Below, piece after piece: positions 22,947 to 30,927 of a stretch of DNA of 64,000 nucleotides. Origin of the DNA: JALYRV01 sp040902895. GTDB lineage: Bacteria; Acidobacteriota; Vicinamibacteria; Vicinamibacterales; SCN-69-37. The stretch lies in the NCBI GenBank assembly GCA_040902895.1, contig JBBDWL010000047.1, positions 1-64,000 on the forward strand. Reading direction: 5' to 3'. Position 1 is the stretch's first letter; every line of letters begins with the position of its first letter. Position numbers and translations under genes: made by a program. The notes under the pieces were generated by a model that saw only the letters and a list, made by a program, of their open reading frames with translations, was not told where the DNA came from and did no database searches.

Positions 22947-24433
22947 AGCGCATCGCCGCCCTGGGCGCTCTTCTCTCTCTTCTCGTCGGCTGCGCGACCA
23001 CGCCGCCCGGGCCACAGTCCGAGCCGGCCGCCGGCCTCGTCACCGCCACGATCCTGCAACTCAATGACGTCTACGAGATCATGCCGCTTGGCGGCAGTGG
23101 ACTGGGCGGGCTGGCGCGCGTGGCGACGCTGAAGAAGCAGCTGCTGCGGGAAGACCCGAACACGTTCATGGTGCTCGCGGGCGATGTGTTGAGTCCGTCC
23201 GCGATGAGCAGTGCGCGCGCGGGCGATGGCGGCGCGGCCCTCAATGGGCAGCACATGGTCGACATCATGAACCGCATCGGACTCGACTACGCGACGTTCG
23301 GGAATCATGAGTTCGATCTGCGCAAGGCCGACTTCGACAAGCGGATGGCGGAGTCGAAGTTCACGTGGTTCTCGTCCAACGTGCTGGGCGAAGATGGCAA
23401 GCCGTTTCCGAATGTGCCGGCGAATGTCGTGGTTGCGGCGAAGGGCGGCGGCCGCGAGCTGCGCATCGGGATGTTCGGGCTCACGATCGACAGCAACGCC
23501 GCGGCGTATGTGCGGTATCGCGATCCGTTCGAGACTGCGCGCGCGCAGATGGCTGACCTGAAAGGGAAGTCCGACGTCATCGTCGCGCTCACGCATCTGG
23601 CCATCGATCAGGATGTCGCACTGGCAGAAACAGTGCCCGGTCTCGCGATGATCCTCGGCGGTCACGAGCACCAGAACATAAACGTGCAGCGCGGCAATGA
23701 GTTCGTGCCGGTCCTGAAGGCCGATTCGAACGCGAAGTCGGTCTATGTGCACCTCCTGCGCTACGACACGCAGACGAGCCGGCTGAGTATCGACTCGAAA
23801 CTGATCGAAGTCGATGACTCCATACCGGAAGATCCCGAAGTCGCCGCCGCCGCGCGCGCGTGGGTCGACAAGGCGTTCGCGGCATTCAGGAAAGACGGTA
23901 TCGATCCGGACAAGACCGTCACGACGCTCACCGAAATGCTCGAGGGACGCGAGGCCGCCGTGCGCAACGGCAGCACGAACCTCACTCGGGTGCTGAACGC
24001 CGCGATGATCGACGCGTTCGCCGGCGCTGATGCCTCGATCTACAACAGCGGCTCCATCCGCATCGACGATACGCTCGGCCCAGGGCCGATCACGCAGTAC
24101 GACGTGCTGCGCGTGCTGCCGTATCGCGGCGATCTGTTGCTGACCAGCATGAAAGGGTCCCTGCTCGCGAAGATTCTGGCAGCCGGCTCCGAGGACTCGC
24201 GCCGCGGACAGGGCGGCGGGCTGCAGTCCGCCGGCGTGGATCCAAAGACCATCGACCCCAACCGCGACTACCGCGTCGTCATCAACGACTACTTATTGAA
24301 TGGAAACGAACGCGGGCTCGAATGGATCAAGCCCGAGACGTCGGGCATCAAGGTGCTGCCCGACGCACCGAAGGAGTTCCGGCAGGCGGTAATCGAGCGG
24401 CTGTCGAGCGCGCGGGCGAAGCTGGCGGCCTGA
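22943..24433 (+). CDS. 5'-nucleotidase-family lipoprotein
   Basis: 496 residues starting at the ATG overlapping the PIN stop (ATGA). The signal peptide ends in a lipobox, LLVGC, predicting a lipid-anchored periplasmic protein. The metallophosphatase domain has TILQLNDVYEI, GNHEFD and LGGHEHQN; the C-terminal 5'-nucleotidase domain has IYNSGSIRID and DVLRVLPY. The first motif lacks the His of the classical NDxH, a variant seen in this subfamily. Members hydrolyse nucleotides, UDP-sugars or 2',3'-cyclic nucleotides in the periplasm. A GGL motif and Gly-rich stretch near residue 425 are unremarkable. Confidence 0.85.
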   Translation: MKRIAALGALLSLLVGCATTPPGPQSEPAAGLVTATILQLNDVYEIMPLGGSGLGGLARVATLKKQLLREDPNTFMVLAGDVLSPSAMSSARAGDGGAALNGQHMVDIMNRIGLDYATFGNHEFDLRKADFDKRMAESKFTWFSSNVLGEDGKPFPNVPANVVVAAKGGGRELRIGMFGLTIDSNAAAYVRYRDPFETARAQMADLKGKSDVIVALTHLAIDQDVALAETVPGLAMILGGHEHQNINVQRGNEFVPVLKADSNAKSVYVHLLRYDTQTSRLSIDSKLIEVDDSIPEDPEVAAAARAWVDKAFAAFRKDGIDPDKTVTTLTEMLEGREAAVRNGSTNLTRVLNAAMIDAFAGADASIYNSGSIRIDDTLGPGPITQYDVLRVLPYRGDLLLTSMKGSLLAKILAAGSEDSRRGQGGGLQSAGVDPKTIDPNRDYRVVINDYLLNGNERGLEWIKPETSGIKVLPDAPKEFRQAVIERLSSARAKLAA

Positions 24434-24453
24434 CGATGTGGGAGTTTCTGCTT

Positions 24454-24870
24454 TCAGAAAGGGTTCTCGATCAGGAGCCCCGCGATCGACTGGTCCGCAT
24501 TCAGATCTTCCGACAAGACCCGGGCGGCGCCGGCCCTCGCGGCAACAGCGAGGATCAGGGCATCCCAGAAACTGATCTTCGCGGTGTCCTCTATCTCATA
24601 CGCCGCAGTGAGGTCGGCCGGCGTTGGGCCTTCGACGCACCAGGGCGCATAGGTGCTGACGATGCCGCGGGCGGTCGGCTTTGACAACGGCGCCGATATC
24701 TTCCGCGTGGCGTTCACGTAGAACTCCTGCAACACCTGCATGCTCAGCACGCCCGATCGTTCTTCCCACAGTTCGCGCAGACGAGCCGCCGCCACGTCAT
24801 GCTTCGCACCGGCGTCGACGTCGTGCGCGTAGATCAGCACGTTCGTATCGACGAAGGTCCTATCGTTCAT
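24454..24870 (-). CDS. VapC-family PIN-domain toxin
   Basis: 138 residues. PIN ribonuclease motifs: FVDTNVLIYAHD with the first catalytic Asp, MQVLQEFYVNATRK with Glu, and SFWDALILAVAARAGAARVLSEDLN with the last acidic pair. It overlaps the ribbon-helix-helix antitoxin by 11 bases in the antitoxin-first order. VapC toxins cleave tRNA or rRNA. Confidence 0.88.
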   Translation of the reverse strand: MNDRTFVDTNVLIYAHDVDAGAKHDVAAARLRELWEERSGVLSMQVLQEFYVNATRKISAPLSKPTARGIVSTYAPWCVEGPTPADLTAAYEIEDTAKISFWDALILAVAARAGAARVLSEDLNADQSIAGLLIENPF

Positions 24871-25114
24871 GCCACTCGTCGCGCGTCGACGTCACCTTGC
24901 CGCCGAGGTGAAAGCCCTCGTCCAGCAGCGCCATCGCGCGCCGGCGCGCCTGTTCGTAGGCATCGTCGGCGCCGACGAGCGCTTCAATCTGAAGCTCGAG
25001 AAGACCGCTGACCGACGTGTTGCGCCTGGCGGCAAGCACCTTGGCCTTCCGCAACGTATCGCGGCGCAGTTTTACCGTGATGTTTTGGCGATCGGCCTGG
25101 CCGGGAGGAGGCAT
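24860..25114 (-). CDS. VapB-type ribbon-helix-helix antitoxin
   Basis: 84 residues. The strand-helix-helix is ITVKLRRDTLRKAKVLAARRNTSVSGLLE, typical of RHH antitoxins; the C-terminal 40 residues (AYEQARRRAMALLDEGFHLGG) would bind the toxin. ATG at 25114 follows GGGAGGAGG. A long palindrome lies just upstream. Confidence 0.85.
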   Translation of the reverse strand: MPPPGQADRQNITVKLRRDTLRKAKVLAARRNTSVSGLLELQIEALVGADDAYEQARRRAMALLDEGFHLGGKVTSTRDEWHER

Positions 25115-25126
25115 GGACCAATCCTA

Positions 25127-25161
25127 GCACGTTACATACGTGCAGCACGTATTGTGCGTGC
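25127..25161. promoter_or_regulatory. Palindromic operator of the vapBC module
   Basis: ATACGTGC (25136-25143), a central A, and GCACGTAT (25145-25152) form a perfect palindrome; outer arms GCACG (25127-25131) and CGTGC (25157-25161) are symmetric about the same centre. The site is centred 30 bases upstream of the antitoxin ATG, as expected for an RHH autorepressor. Confidence 0.65.
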
Positions 25162-25196
25162 TGACATATGTCGACGGCGCGCTGTGCGCGCCCGGA

Positions 25197-25214
25197 CTAA
25201 AGTCCCGGCCTACA
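25197..25214. repeat. GGCCTACA-type short repeat supplying a stop codon
   Basis: CTAAAGTCCCGGCCTACA. A copy differing at one base lies at 35093-35110 and degenerate relatives at 21652-21668 and 47055-47070. On the minus strand it reads TGTAGGCCG, whose TAG ends the dioxygenase gene. Confidence 0.6.
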
Positions 25215-25893
25215 AGCCGTCCGGCGTCACGCCCAGCACGATGTCGAACGTCGCCGCGAGCTCGCCGGCGCGCGAACCTGGCATCGGCGCGAACTCCACA
25301 ATCACCGACTCGCGCGCGCGCACATCCCGAATCCCGCGCAGGATCCCGTCGCGATCGTTCTGCGGCTCTCCCTTGATATAGCACTGGGTCGTCAACACAT
25401 CGCGATCGCCGCGCTTGACTTTCACGTGAATGTGCGGCGTGCGGCCGGGATAGGGCACCGGCTTGATCGTGCGGAACCGGTACTCGCCCGTCGAAGCGGT
25501 CTCGAAACGGCCGAAGCCCTGGAAGTTGGCGTCGCGCCGGCCGCCGACGATGCCGCCCGAATGCAGATAGCTGCCGTGATTGTCGACCTGCCAGATCTCA
25601 ACGGTCACGCCGCGCATGGGCGAGCCGCCGCGATCGAGGACGCGGCCCGAAAGATGCGTGATCGCGCCGACCGCAGGCGTGAGGCCACTGCCGAGGATGA
25701 TCAGATCGTTGTCGGTATCGAGCGGAAGCCGGTCGGGATAGAACGGACCTTCCGTCTGGCGCGGGGTCTCGACCAGCGCCTGAGCGAAAAGCCCCGGAAT
25801 GTCGTAGAAGGCCGCCGCGCCGAGGCCGATCGTGCCGGCGCCAATGGTGCCTATGAAGGTACGCCGGGTGAATGAAGCGGGCGGCTCAGTCAT
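25210..25893 (-). CDS. Intradiol ring-cleavage dioxygenase-like protein, Tat-exported
   Basis: 227 residues from the ATG at 25893. The N terminus SFTRRTFIGTIGAGTIG is a twin-arginine signal. The catalytic domain has the intradiol-dioxygenase pattern TEGPFYPD, VEIWQVDNHGSYLH, and PVPYPGRTPHIHVKV, which provides Tyr and HxH iron ligands. Protocatechuate/catechol dioxygenases use non-haem Fe(III); exported family members are poorly characterised. The TAG stop lies inside a dispersed repeat. The 66-residue frame upstream (25917-26090) is on the same strand with 23 bases between. Confidence 0.82.
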   Translation of the reverse strand: MTEPPASFTRRTFIGTIGAGTIGLGAAAFYDIPGLFAQALVETPRQTEGPFYPDRLPLDTDNDLIILGSGLTPAVGAITHLSGRVLDRGGSPMRGVTVEIWQVDNHGSYLHSGGIVGGRRDANFQGFGRFETASTGEYRFRTIKPVPYPGRTPHIHVKVKRGDRDVLTTQCYIKGEPQNDRDGILRGIRDVRARESVIVEFAPMPGSRAGELAATFDIVLGVTPDGL

Positions 25894-25916
25894 AACCGGC
25901 TTAGACTGCCCGCCGG

Positions 25917-26090
25917 CTACAGTGGTTGAGCCTGACCAGCCTGCTGCGCGGCTTTCGCCTCGAGCTCTTTTTGCCCCTTGAGAATGCTGCACCAGTCTTT
26001 GTGCTCGGCGACCGGCATGCCGCACTCGACACACACGCGAACGCGGACCTTAGGCTCAGCTTTGCCCAGAAGCTTCTTGAGGAAAGTCAT
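25917..26090 (-). CDS. Small zinc-ribbon-like protein
   Basis: 57 residues from the ATG at 26090 (MTFLKKLLGKAEPK). A CVECGMP...DWC arrangement (C-x2-C, then Cys 12 residues on) resembles half of a zinc ribbon; the C terminus is Ala/Gln-rich. The start could be the TTG at 26117. Function unknown; on the same strand as the DUF5655-like and TetR genes upstream. Confidence 0.55.
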   Translation of the reverse strand: MTFLKKLLGKAEPKVRVRVCVECGMPVAEHKDWCSILKGQKELEAKAAQQAGQAQPL

Positions 26091-26141
26091 GGGGAGTAAG
26101 ACGGATGGAACCGGCAATCCGTTCGCACGCCCAGGCCCGAA

Positions 26142-26639
26142 TTATCGCTTTTTCTGAGGCTTTTTCTTCGCGATCCCGACTTTTCGTCTGGATTTCAGGG
26201 CTGATTTGGCCGCGGGCCGCTTCGCACTGAGTTGTTCCGAGGCGTCGTAAGCCTCCCGCAGCCACTCCGTCAGCGGCGGCTCCACCTGGTCGCGGTGGAT
26301 GATCCGTATGACGTGCGCGACCTTGCTCCGCGACGGCCGCATCGACTGCCGCACCTGCGGCGATTTCAGTTCGCGCCCCAGGAAGAACACGACCTCCAGA
26401 TCCTTCGTTCGCGGCCGGACGAAGAAGTAGCAGGCCTTCCGCGAAAACATGATCGAGTGATGCGAGGCGTAGATCCGCTGCTCGCCGAATTCGGTCGCAG
26501 TCTCGCGCAGGCGCTCCCACGCCTCGCGCAGATGCTCCTGCAACTCCGACGTCAGCGCCTCTTCCGTCGTCGTCCAGCAATCATGCGCGGCGCGGTCTTC
26601 GACCCACTGTTTGCAGTGGTGGCATTGGCGAGAGGCCAT
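26142..26639 (-). CDS. DUF5655-like protein with N-terminal Cys/His motif
   Basis: 165 residues from the ATG at 26639. The N-terminal CHHCKQWVEDRAAHDC (6-21) looks like a small zinc knuckle. The body (EQRIYASHHSIMFSRKACYFFVRPRTKDLEVVFFL) matches the DUF5655 type, a small domain thought to bind nucleic acid; the C-terminal 30 residues are Lys-rich (KKKPQKKR). It starts inside the last 88 bases of the TetR gene in another frame, so the two are translationally linked. Confidence 0.7.
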   Translation of the reverse strand: MASRQCHHCKQWVEDRAAHDCWTTTEEALTSELQEHLREAWERLRETATEFGEQRIYASHHSIMFSRKACYFFVRPRTKDLEVVFFLGRELKSPQVRQSMRPSRSKVAHVIRIIHRDQVEPPLTEWLREAYDASEQLSAKRPAAKSALKSRRKVGIAKKKPQKKR

Positions 26640-27259
26640 GGAGTCATTATCAGCCGGTTGATTGCGTCCACCAGCCAGGCTTCGTACTTCCGTGCACTCC
26701 AGCCGGAGTCCTTCAATTCGGCAAACAGCGTATAGCTCGTGATCGCCGACAGGCTCTCGCCGGCATCGGCGGTACTGAGTCCCTTGCGCAGGGCGCCCGC
26801 CTTCGCCCACGCCGCTACCGTCTTCTTCATCCCCTGGCGATGACGTTCCATGCCCCTCCGCGCGAGGATCCGTAATCCCGGATCGCTGTCGCCGGCCACC
26901 CTCGCGGCCACGATCACGTCCGCTCCCTTCGTAAAGAGCTGCGTCAGGAACCTGGCGAGCGCGTCGCGCTGGCTGGCGACCGACCCGCCCTCGAGGGCCG
27001 CGATAACCGCGCTGAGATCGGCCTCGTGCTCCATCGCGTCGAGCACGGATTCGAGAATCGCGCCTTTCGTGCCGAAGGCCGCGTACACCGTCGGCACCGC
27101 CACGCCTGCCTCGCGAGCAATGCGGTCGATTGGTGTGCCCGTGTAGCCGCGCGAGGCGAAGAGGCGCCGGGCCGCCGCGGTGATCGCCGCACGGGTGCCC
27201 TCCGCCGCGGCCGTTCTGACCCGGGAGTGATACTGCCGCTTGACACGCCGCTTCGACAT
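26552..27259 (-). CDS. TetR-family transcriptional regulator
   Basis: 235 residues. TetR helix-turn-helix: GTRAAITAAARRLFASRGYTGTPIDRIAREAGVAVPTVYAAFGTKGAILESVLDA (21-75). The ligand-binding part is divergent; the C terminus is basic (RMIAGRRRKRR). Its start is only 5 bases from the divergent membrane-protein frame at 27265, which makes that gene a likely target, provided the latter starts further downstream. Confidence 0.88.
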   Translation of the reverse strand: MSKRRVKRQYHSRVRTAAAEGTRAAITAAARRLFASRGYTGTPIDRIAREAGVAVPTVYAAFGTKGAILESVLDAMEHEADLSAVIAALEGGSVASQRDALARFLTQLFTKGADVIVAARVAGDSDPGLRILARRGMERHRQGMKKTVAAWAKAGALRKGLSTADAGESLSAITSYTLFAELKDSGWSARKYEAWLVDAINRLIMTPWPLANATTANSGSKTAPRMIAGRRRKRR

Positions 27260-27264
27260 GGCTG

Positions 27265-27873
27265 GTGTGGCGTTTATGGTTCGCGGCGGCGGCCGTGTTG
27301 ATGCTCGCGGGAGGTCCGCGGCACCCCGGAGGATCGATGCTCGAGATGCTGATGCATCCCGACTGGTTCATGGCGCATGCGCTGGTCACGCTGGGATACG
27401 CGGCGATGGTGGCAGGACTCGTCGCCTTCTCGCGGACCTCGGCGAACACGCCGGCGATGAAGCGCTGGACGCGGCGTGCGATTGTGGGCACCGTGCTGAT
27501 GACCGTGGAAATGGCCGTGCATACGGCGGCCATGGTCGACGCAGCGCATCTTGCGGCGGGGCACGCCACGCCGGTGCTGACGACGCATCTGGCGATGGCG
27601 GTACTGTTCTACCCGCTGTTCGGCATCACGAGTGCGGCCTTCTTCATCAAAGGCATGCGCGAGCGCGCGATCGGTTCGCCGTGGATCGTCTGGATCGGCG
27701 TGATCGGAACGCTCGCCAACGGCATTGCACCTGTCCTGGTTGGCGGGTTCGGCTGGATGCAGGCGCGCATCCTGTTTCCATTCATGATCGGCATCGCGAT
27801 CTGGCTGCTGCTGGCGGCGATGTGGCCCGCCTCCGCGCGGGCAACCGCGGCCAGGCCGCAACCGGCAGTCTGA
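27265..27873 (+). CDS. Multi-pass membrane protein
   Basis: Up to 202 residues with about five hydrophobic segments (for example ALVTLGYAAMVAGLVAF, HLAMAVLFYPLFGI, SPWIVWIGVIGTLANGIAPVLVGG, LFPFMIGIAIWLLLAAM). No family recognised. The start is uncertain: GTG at 27265 leaves almost no promoter space against tetR, whereas ATG at 27301 or 27337 (MLEMLMHPDWF) is more plausible. Probably repressed by the adjacent TetR protein. Confidence 0.7.
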   Translation: MWRLWFAAAAVLMLAGGPRHPGGSMLEMLMHPDWFMAHALVTLGYAAMVAGLVAFSRTSANTPAMKRWTRRAIVGTVLMTVEMAVHTAAMVDAAHLAAGHATPVLTTHLAMAVLFYPLFGITSAAFFIKGMRERAIGSPWIVWIGVIGTLANGIAPVLVGGFGWMQARILFPFMIGIAIWLLLAAMWPASARATAARPQPAV

Positions 27874-27877
27874 AGCG

Positions 27878-28987
27878 CTACCGAAGCTTCGTCAGCGCCT
27901 GTACCGCGAGCGGATCCGGCGACTGGTCGGATCCGTTCGTCAGCACCACGATGCCGGCTTTGCGGTCGTGGGTGAAGCCGATGAAGCTGCGATAGCCGCC
28001 CGTGCCGCCGTTGTGCCACGTGAAGGCCGGGCCGTTCGGTGGCGTCGACGTCAGCCAGGCGAAGCCGATCTTCGCGGCGCCGAGCTGACCGCGCGGTTCA
28101 ATCGCGAGGCGAATGGCTTTCCCGGCGCGCGAATCAGGCGGCCGCATCAGCGCCTGCAACAGCCTCGTCATATCGGCAATCGTTGACCGCAGCGCGCCGG
28201 CGCCGGCAAGCGCATCCAGATCCCAGTTGTTCACAGCGGCGCCGTTCGCATGGCCGGGCGCCAGCCGCGTGCGCTGATCGTCCGACAGCGCGATCGACGT
28301 GTCCTTCATGCCAAGCGGCTCGAGCACGCGCGCTTTGAGCAGCGCCTCGTATGGCGTCCCCGCCTTCAGAGAAAGGATGTAGCCGAGCAGACCGTATCCA
28401 AGGTTCGAGTATTCCGGCGTGATCGTCGTGCGGCCTGGCGGCGGCGTGTAGCCAAACAGAAACGCCTGCAGCTCTTTCGCGCCGTAGTGCGCGTAGGGAT
28501 TGGTCGCGTCCTTCATGCCGAACATCAGATTGCCCGGCAGCCGCGGAAGTCCGGATGCATGCGTTGCCAGCTGCACCAGCGTGATCTTCCGCACCGCCTC
28601 CGGAAAGTTCGCCGCGTCCGGCAGAAATTTGTCGAGCGTGTCGTGCAGCGAGACCTCGCCGGCCAGCGCCATGTCGGCCAGCAGGATGCCGGTGAGGCCT
28701 TTCGTGATCGAGCCGATTTCGTAGACCGTGTTCCTGTCAGGCGCAGCGTCGCCCGAGGGTGACAGCTTCCCAAACGACTTCATCTCGATCGTCTTGCCAA
28801 CGATGAATCCCACGACCGCGGATGGACGTGCAGGCGAGCCAGTCGCCGGCCCGAAGATCGCGGCCACGACTTCTGCCGGACGCCCCTGCGCCTCCGGAAA
28901 TCGCGTGTGCGGTTGCGGCAGATGCGCAGGCGGCGGCGTGGCCTGCAGTGTGAAGAGGAGGACGCTGGCCAACAGGAGTCTGTTCAT
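27878..28987 (-). CDS. Secreted beta-lactamase-fold serine hydrolase
   Basis: 369 residues with a signal peptide (1-20). Catalytic motifs: GSITKG (SxxK), PEYSNLGYGLLG (YxN) and WHNGGTGGY (HxG). This arrangement is that of class C-like beta-lactamases, esterases and D-stereospecific peptidases (PF00144). It is a different subtype from the hydrolase at 318-1397, whose third motif is HKT. It is divergent from the secreted protein at 29017. Confidence 0.87.
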   Translation of the reverse strand: MNRLLLASVLLFTLQATPPPAHLPQPHTRFPEAQGRPAEVVAAIFGPATGSPARPSAVVGFIVGKTIEMKSFGKLSPSGDAAPDRNTVYEIGSITKGLTGILLADMALAGEVSLHDTLDKFLPDAANFPEAVRKITLVQLATHASGLPRLPGNLMFGMKDATNPYAHYGAKELQAFLFGYTPPPGRTTITPEYSNLGYGLLGYILSLKAGTPYEALLKARVLEPLGMKDTSIALSDDQRTRLAPGHANGAAVNNWDLDALAGAGALRSTIADMTRLLQALMRPPDSRAGKAIRLAIEPRGQLGAAKIGFAWLTSTPPNGPAFTWHNGGTGGYRSFIGFTHDRKAGIVVLTNGSDQSPDPLAVQALTKLR

Positions 28988-29016
28988 GGGCCCTCGGGCG
29001 TGATTGTATATGCGGC

Positions 29017-30183
29017 ATGAAGCTCCTTGCCTTGCTGCTCTTCATGTTTCCCGGGTTCCAGGCGTCGCCGCCATCCGCGACGCCGGCGCCGTTCCACTGG
29101 CATGACGACTACACGGAATATCACCTGCTCGAGCCCGCCTCGAGCTCTTTCCACATCGTCTATTACCTGAATCAGCGGCAGGCTGGGCTGACGTACGTGC
29201 TCAACCAGACGCGATCGGGCAGCGCAGGCTCGGACATCTCGGTCACGGATCCGCGCACGGGCGAGCCGCTCAAGTTCGACTACATGACGGGGAAGGAGCT
29301 TGCGGCGGCCGGCGTGACGGGACGGCTGTCGCCCGAAGAGCACTACATCCGCGCGCATCTCCCGCGGCCGGTGCCGGCAGGCGGCGAAGGCCGCGTGCGC
29401 ATCGAGAAGACCTACGCGGACGCGCAGAGTTATTTCACGAGCGCCGAGACGATCACGTTCGCGCGATCGCTCGGCATCGGACGCAACGCCATCATCCTGC
29501 CGGCCGGATATGGGCTCGTGTCGTCGAACGTCGCGGCTGAAGTCGCGACGCTCGGCGACGGGCGTATCCAGTTGTCGTTCGAGAACATCAACAGCTACGC
29601 GTCGGACGTCAGCATTCGCGCGGCCCGCCGGGCCGGCGCGAAGCGTCTGCCCGCGGGAGCGACGAGCAACGCGTTCCGCTCGACAAAGACGCTCTACGAG
29701 ATCGGCGCGGACGGTCTGGTCGCCGTGCGGCACGAGCGCGTGCACTGGACGAGTCCGGAGCGCTTCGGTCCGGACGCGACGCTCACGACGGTTGGTCTGG
29801 AACAGTTTGGAAGCCTTCGCAACGTGCGTGTCACCGACCTCGACACCGGCGAACCGATGGCCGTTGTGCCGCCGGCGGGACGAGGTCAATTCCCCTCAGC
29901 GCGTCTCACGCCCATGCCCGGCACGCCGATCCTTAGCGCGAACATTCGCATCGAAGGTACGCTGCGGGAGCCGGCCGACATCCGGCCGGTCGGTCTTACA
30001 TGGTCGCGCGTGCTGTTCGAACCGCGCGCCACGATCGTGCTGCCCGCCGGTTACGAAGTGACGTACGTCAATGTACCGGTTACGACGGGCACGCTGCCGG
30101 ACGGACGCATGTATCTCCAGGTCGTGAACAACCGTGTGGCGAGCACCGTCCGGCTCGAGATTCGGGCAGGGAAGATCGAGTGA
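29017..30183 (+). CDS. Secreted protein of unknown function with repeated beta module
   Basis: 388 residues, signal peptide 1-16. I do not recognise the family. Two related modules are visible: ILPAGYGLVSSNVAAEVATLGDGR near residue 165 and VLPAGYEVTYVNVPVTTGTLPDGR near 350, each followed by a strand with Asn/Val (FENINSYASDVSIRA and VVNNRVASTVRLEIR). An LxPAGY...LxDGR motif may mark a beta-sandwich repeat. The middle (GLVAVRHERVHW, GLEQFGSLRNVRVTDLDTGEP) separates them. Confidence 0.65.
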   Translation: MKLLALLLFMFPGFQASPPSATPAPFHWHDDYTEYHLLEPASSSFHIVYYLNQRQAGLTYVLNQTRSGSAGSDISVTDPRTGEPLKFDYMTGKELAAAGVTGRLSPEEHYIRAHLPRPVPAGGEGRVRIEKTYADAQSYFTSAETITFARSLGIGRNAIILPAGYGLVSSNVAAEVATLGDGRIQLSFENINSYASDVSIRAARRAGAKRLPAGATSNAFRSTKTLYEIGADGLVAVRHERVHWTSPERFGPDATLTTVGLEQFGSLRNVRVTDLDTGEPMAVVPPAGRGQFPSARLTPMPGTPILSANIRIEGTLREPADIRPVGLTWSRVLFEPRATIVLPAGYEVTYVNVPVTTGTLPDGRMYLQVVNNRVASTVRLEIRAGKIE

Positions 30184-30186
30184 CGC

Positions 30187-30570
30187 CTACGCGACCCGTT
30201 CGGCGCCGTCGAGTCGAGCGAGCGTCGTGTCGAATGTCCCCAGCGGCAGATGGCCGGCCTTTCGCGCGATCTCGAGCAGCAAACAGTCAGAGAAGCCGAG
30301 GGCGGGACGTTCGCGAAACCGCTCGAGTGCAGCGGCAATGACATCGGCATCCTGCAAGGTCAGACTGGTGTGGCTGAGGAGCATTTCGATCGCAACTGCA
30401 ATGTCGTCCGGGCCTCGATCGTAGACAGCCGACAACACCCATGACGCCTCGGCCAGCGCCAGGGCGGGCACCCATGCTCCCGGCTCGACGAACCGATCCG
30501 CCGCCGCGGCCTGCTTCGCATCGTCGCGTGTGAGCAGTCGCACCAGGACGTTCGTGTCAACCGCGCGCAT
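30187..30570 (-). CDS. VapC-family PIN-domain toxin
   Basis: 127 residues: MRAVDTNVLVRLLTRDD with the first catalytic Asp, ALAEASWVLSAVY with Glu, and LGFSDCLLLEIARKAGHLPLGTFDTTL with the C-terminal acidic residues. It overlaps the AbrB-type antitoxin by 14 bases. Antitoxin-first order; the stop is 3 bases from the convergent secreted-protein gene. Confidence 0.88.
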   Translation of the reverse strand: MRAVDTNVLVRLLTRDDAKQAAAADRFVEPGAWVPALALAEASWVLSAVYDRGPDDIAVAIEMLLSHTSLTLQDADVIAAALERFRERPALGFSDCLLLEIARKAGHLPLGTFDTTLARLDGAERVA

Positions 30571-30820
30571 GGCGTTTCCGGATCTGCCGCCGGACGCCCT
30601 CCTTCAGCTCGGTCAAGTTCTTGGGCCTCGGCGTCTTGCTCCGAAAAATCGCCCGGTGGATGTCTTCCGAGCGGTACTGCCCGACACGCCGCACGACAAC
30701 CTCCTGCCCGTCCTCGTCCCATTCGAGCACGGAGCCAGGGCCTACGCCTAGCTTGCGGCGTACTTCCGCGGGAACCGAGATTTGTCCCTGTGCGGTGAGC
30801 CTCGACCGGGCAATAGCCAT
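30557..30820 (-). CDS. AbrB/MazE-type antitoxin
   Basis: 87 residues. The swapped-hairpin DNA-binding motif RLTAQGQISVPAEVRRKLGVGPGS is unmistakable; the C-terminal charged half (PKNLTELKEGVRRQIRKRHARG) would bind the PIN toxin. ATG at 30820; a perfect 12-base palindrome lies 9 bases upstream. Confidence 0.87.
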   Translation of the reverse strand: MAIARSRLTAQGQISVPAEVRRKLGVGPGSVLEWDEDGQEVVVRRVGQYRSEDIHRAIFRSKTPRPKNLTELKEGVRRQIRKRHARG

Positions 30821-30829
30821 GCTTTCATA

Positions 30830-30841
30830 TTACCATGGTAA
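30830..30841. promoter_or_regulatory. Palindromic operator of the AbrB/VapC module
   Basis: TTACCATGGTAA is a perfect 12-base palindrome just upstream of the antitoxin ATG; TAATAT adjoining it on the minus strand could be the -10 box. Autorepression by the AbrB-type antitoxin is the likely role. Confidence 0.6.
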
Positions 30842-30927
30842 GGAGAGCCGGCGCCCAGCCAGCTGGGCCGCCATGTGTTTCGTTATAGGACAGCATCCCC
30901 CAGACCCGACGTAGTACTCTGGAGGGC

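Noticed and set aside
26142..27569. Single 475-codon protein covering the DUF5655-like gene and more
   Set aside because: The upstream part is out of frame with the TetR gene that clearly occupies the region; the real protein starts at the ATG at 26639.
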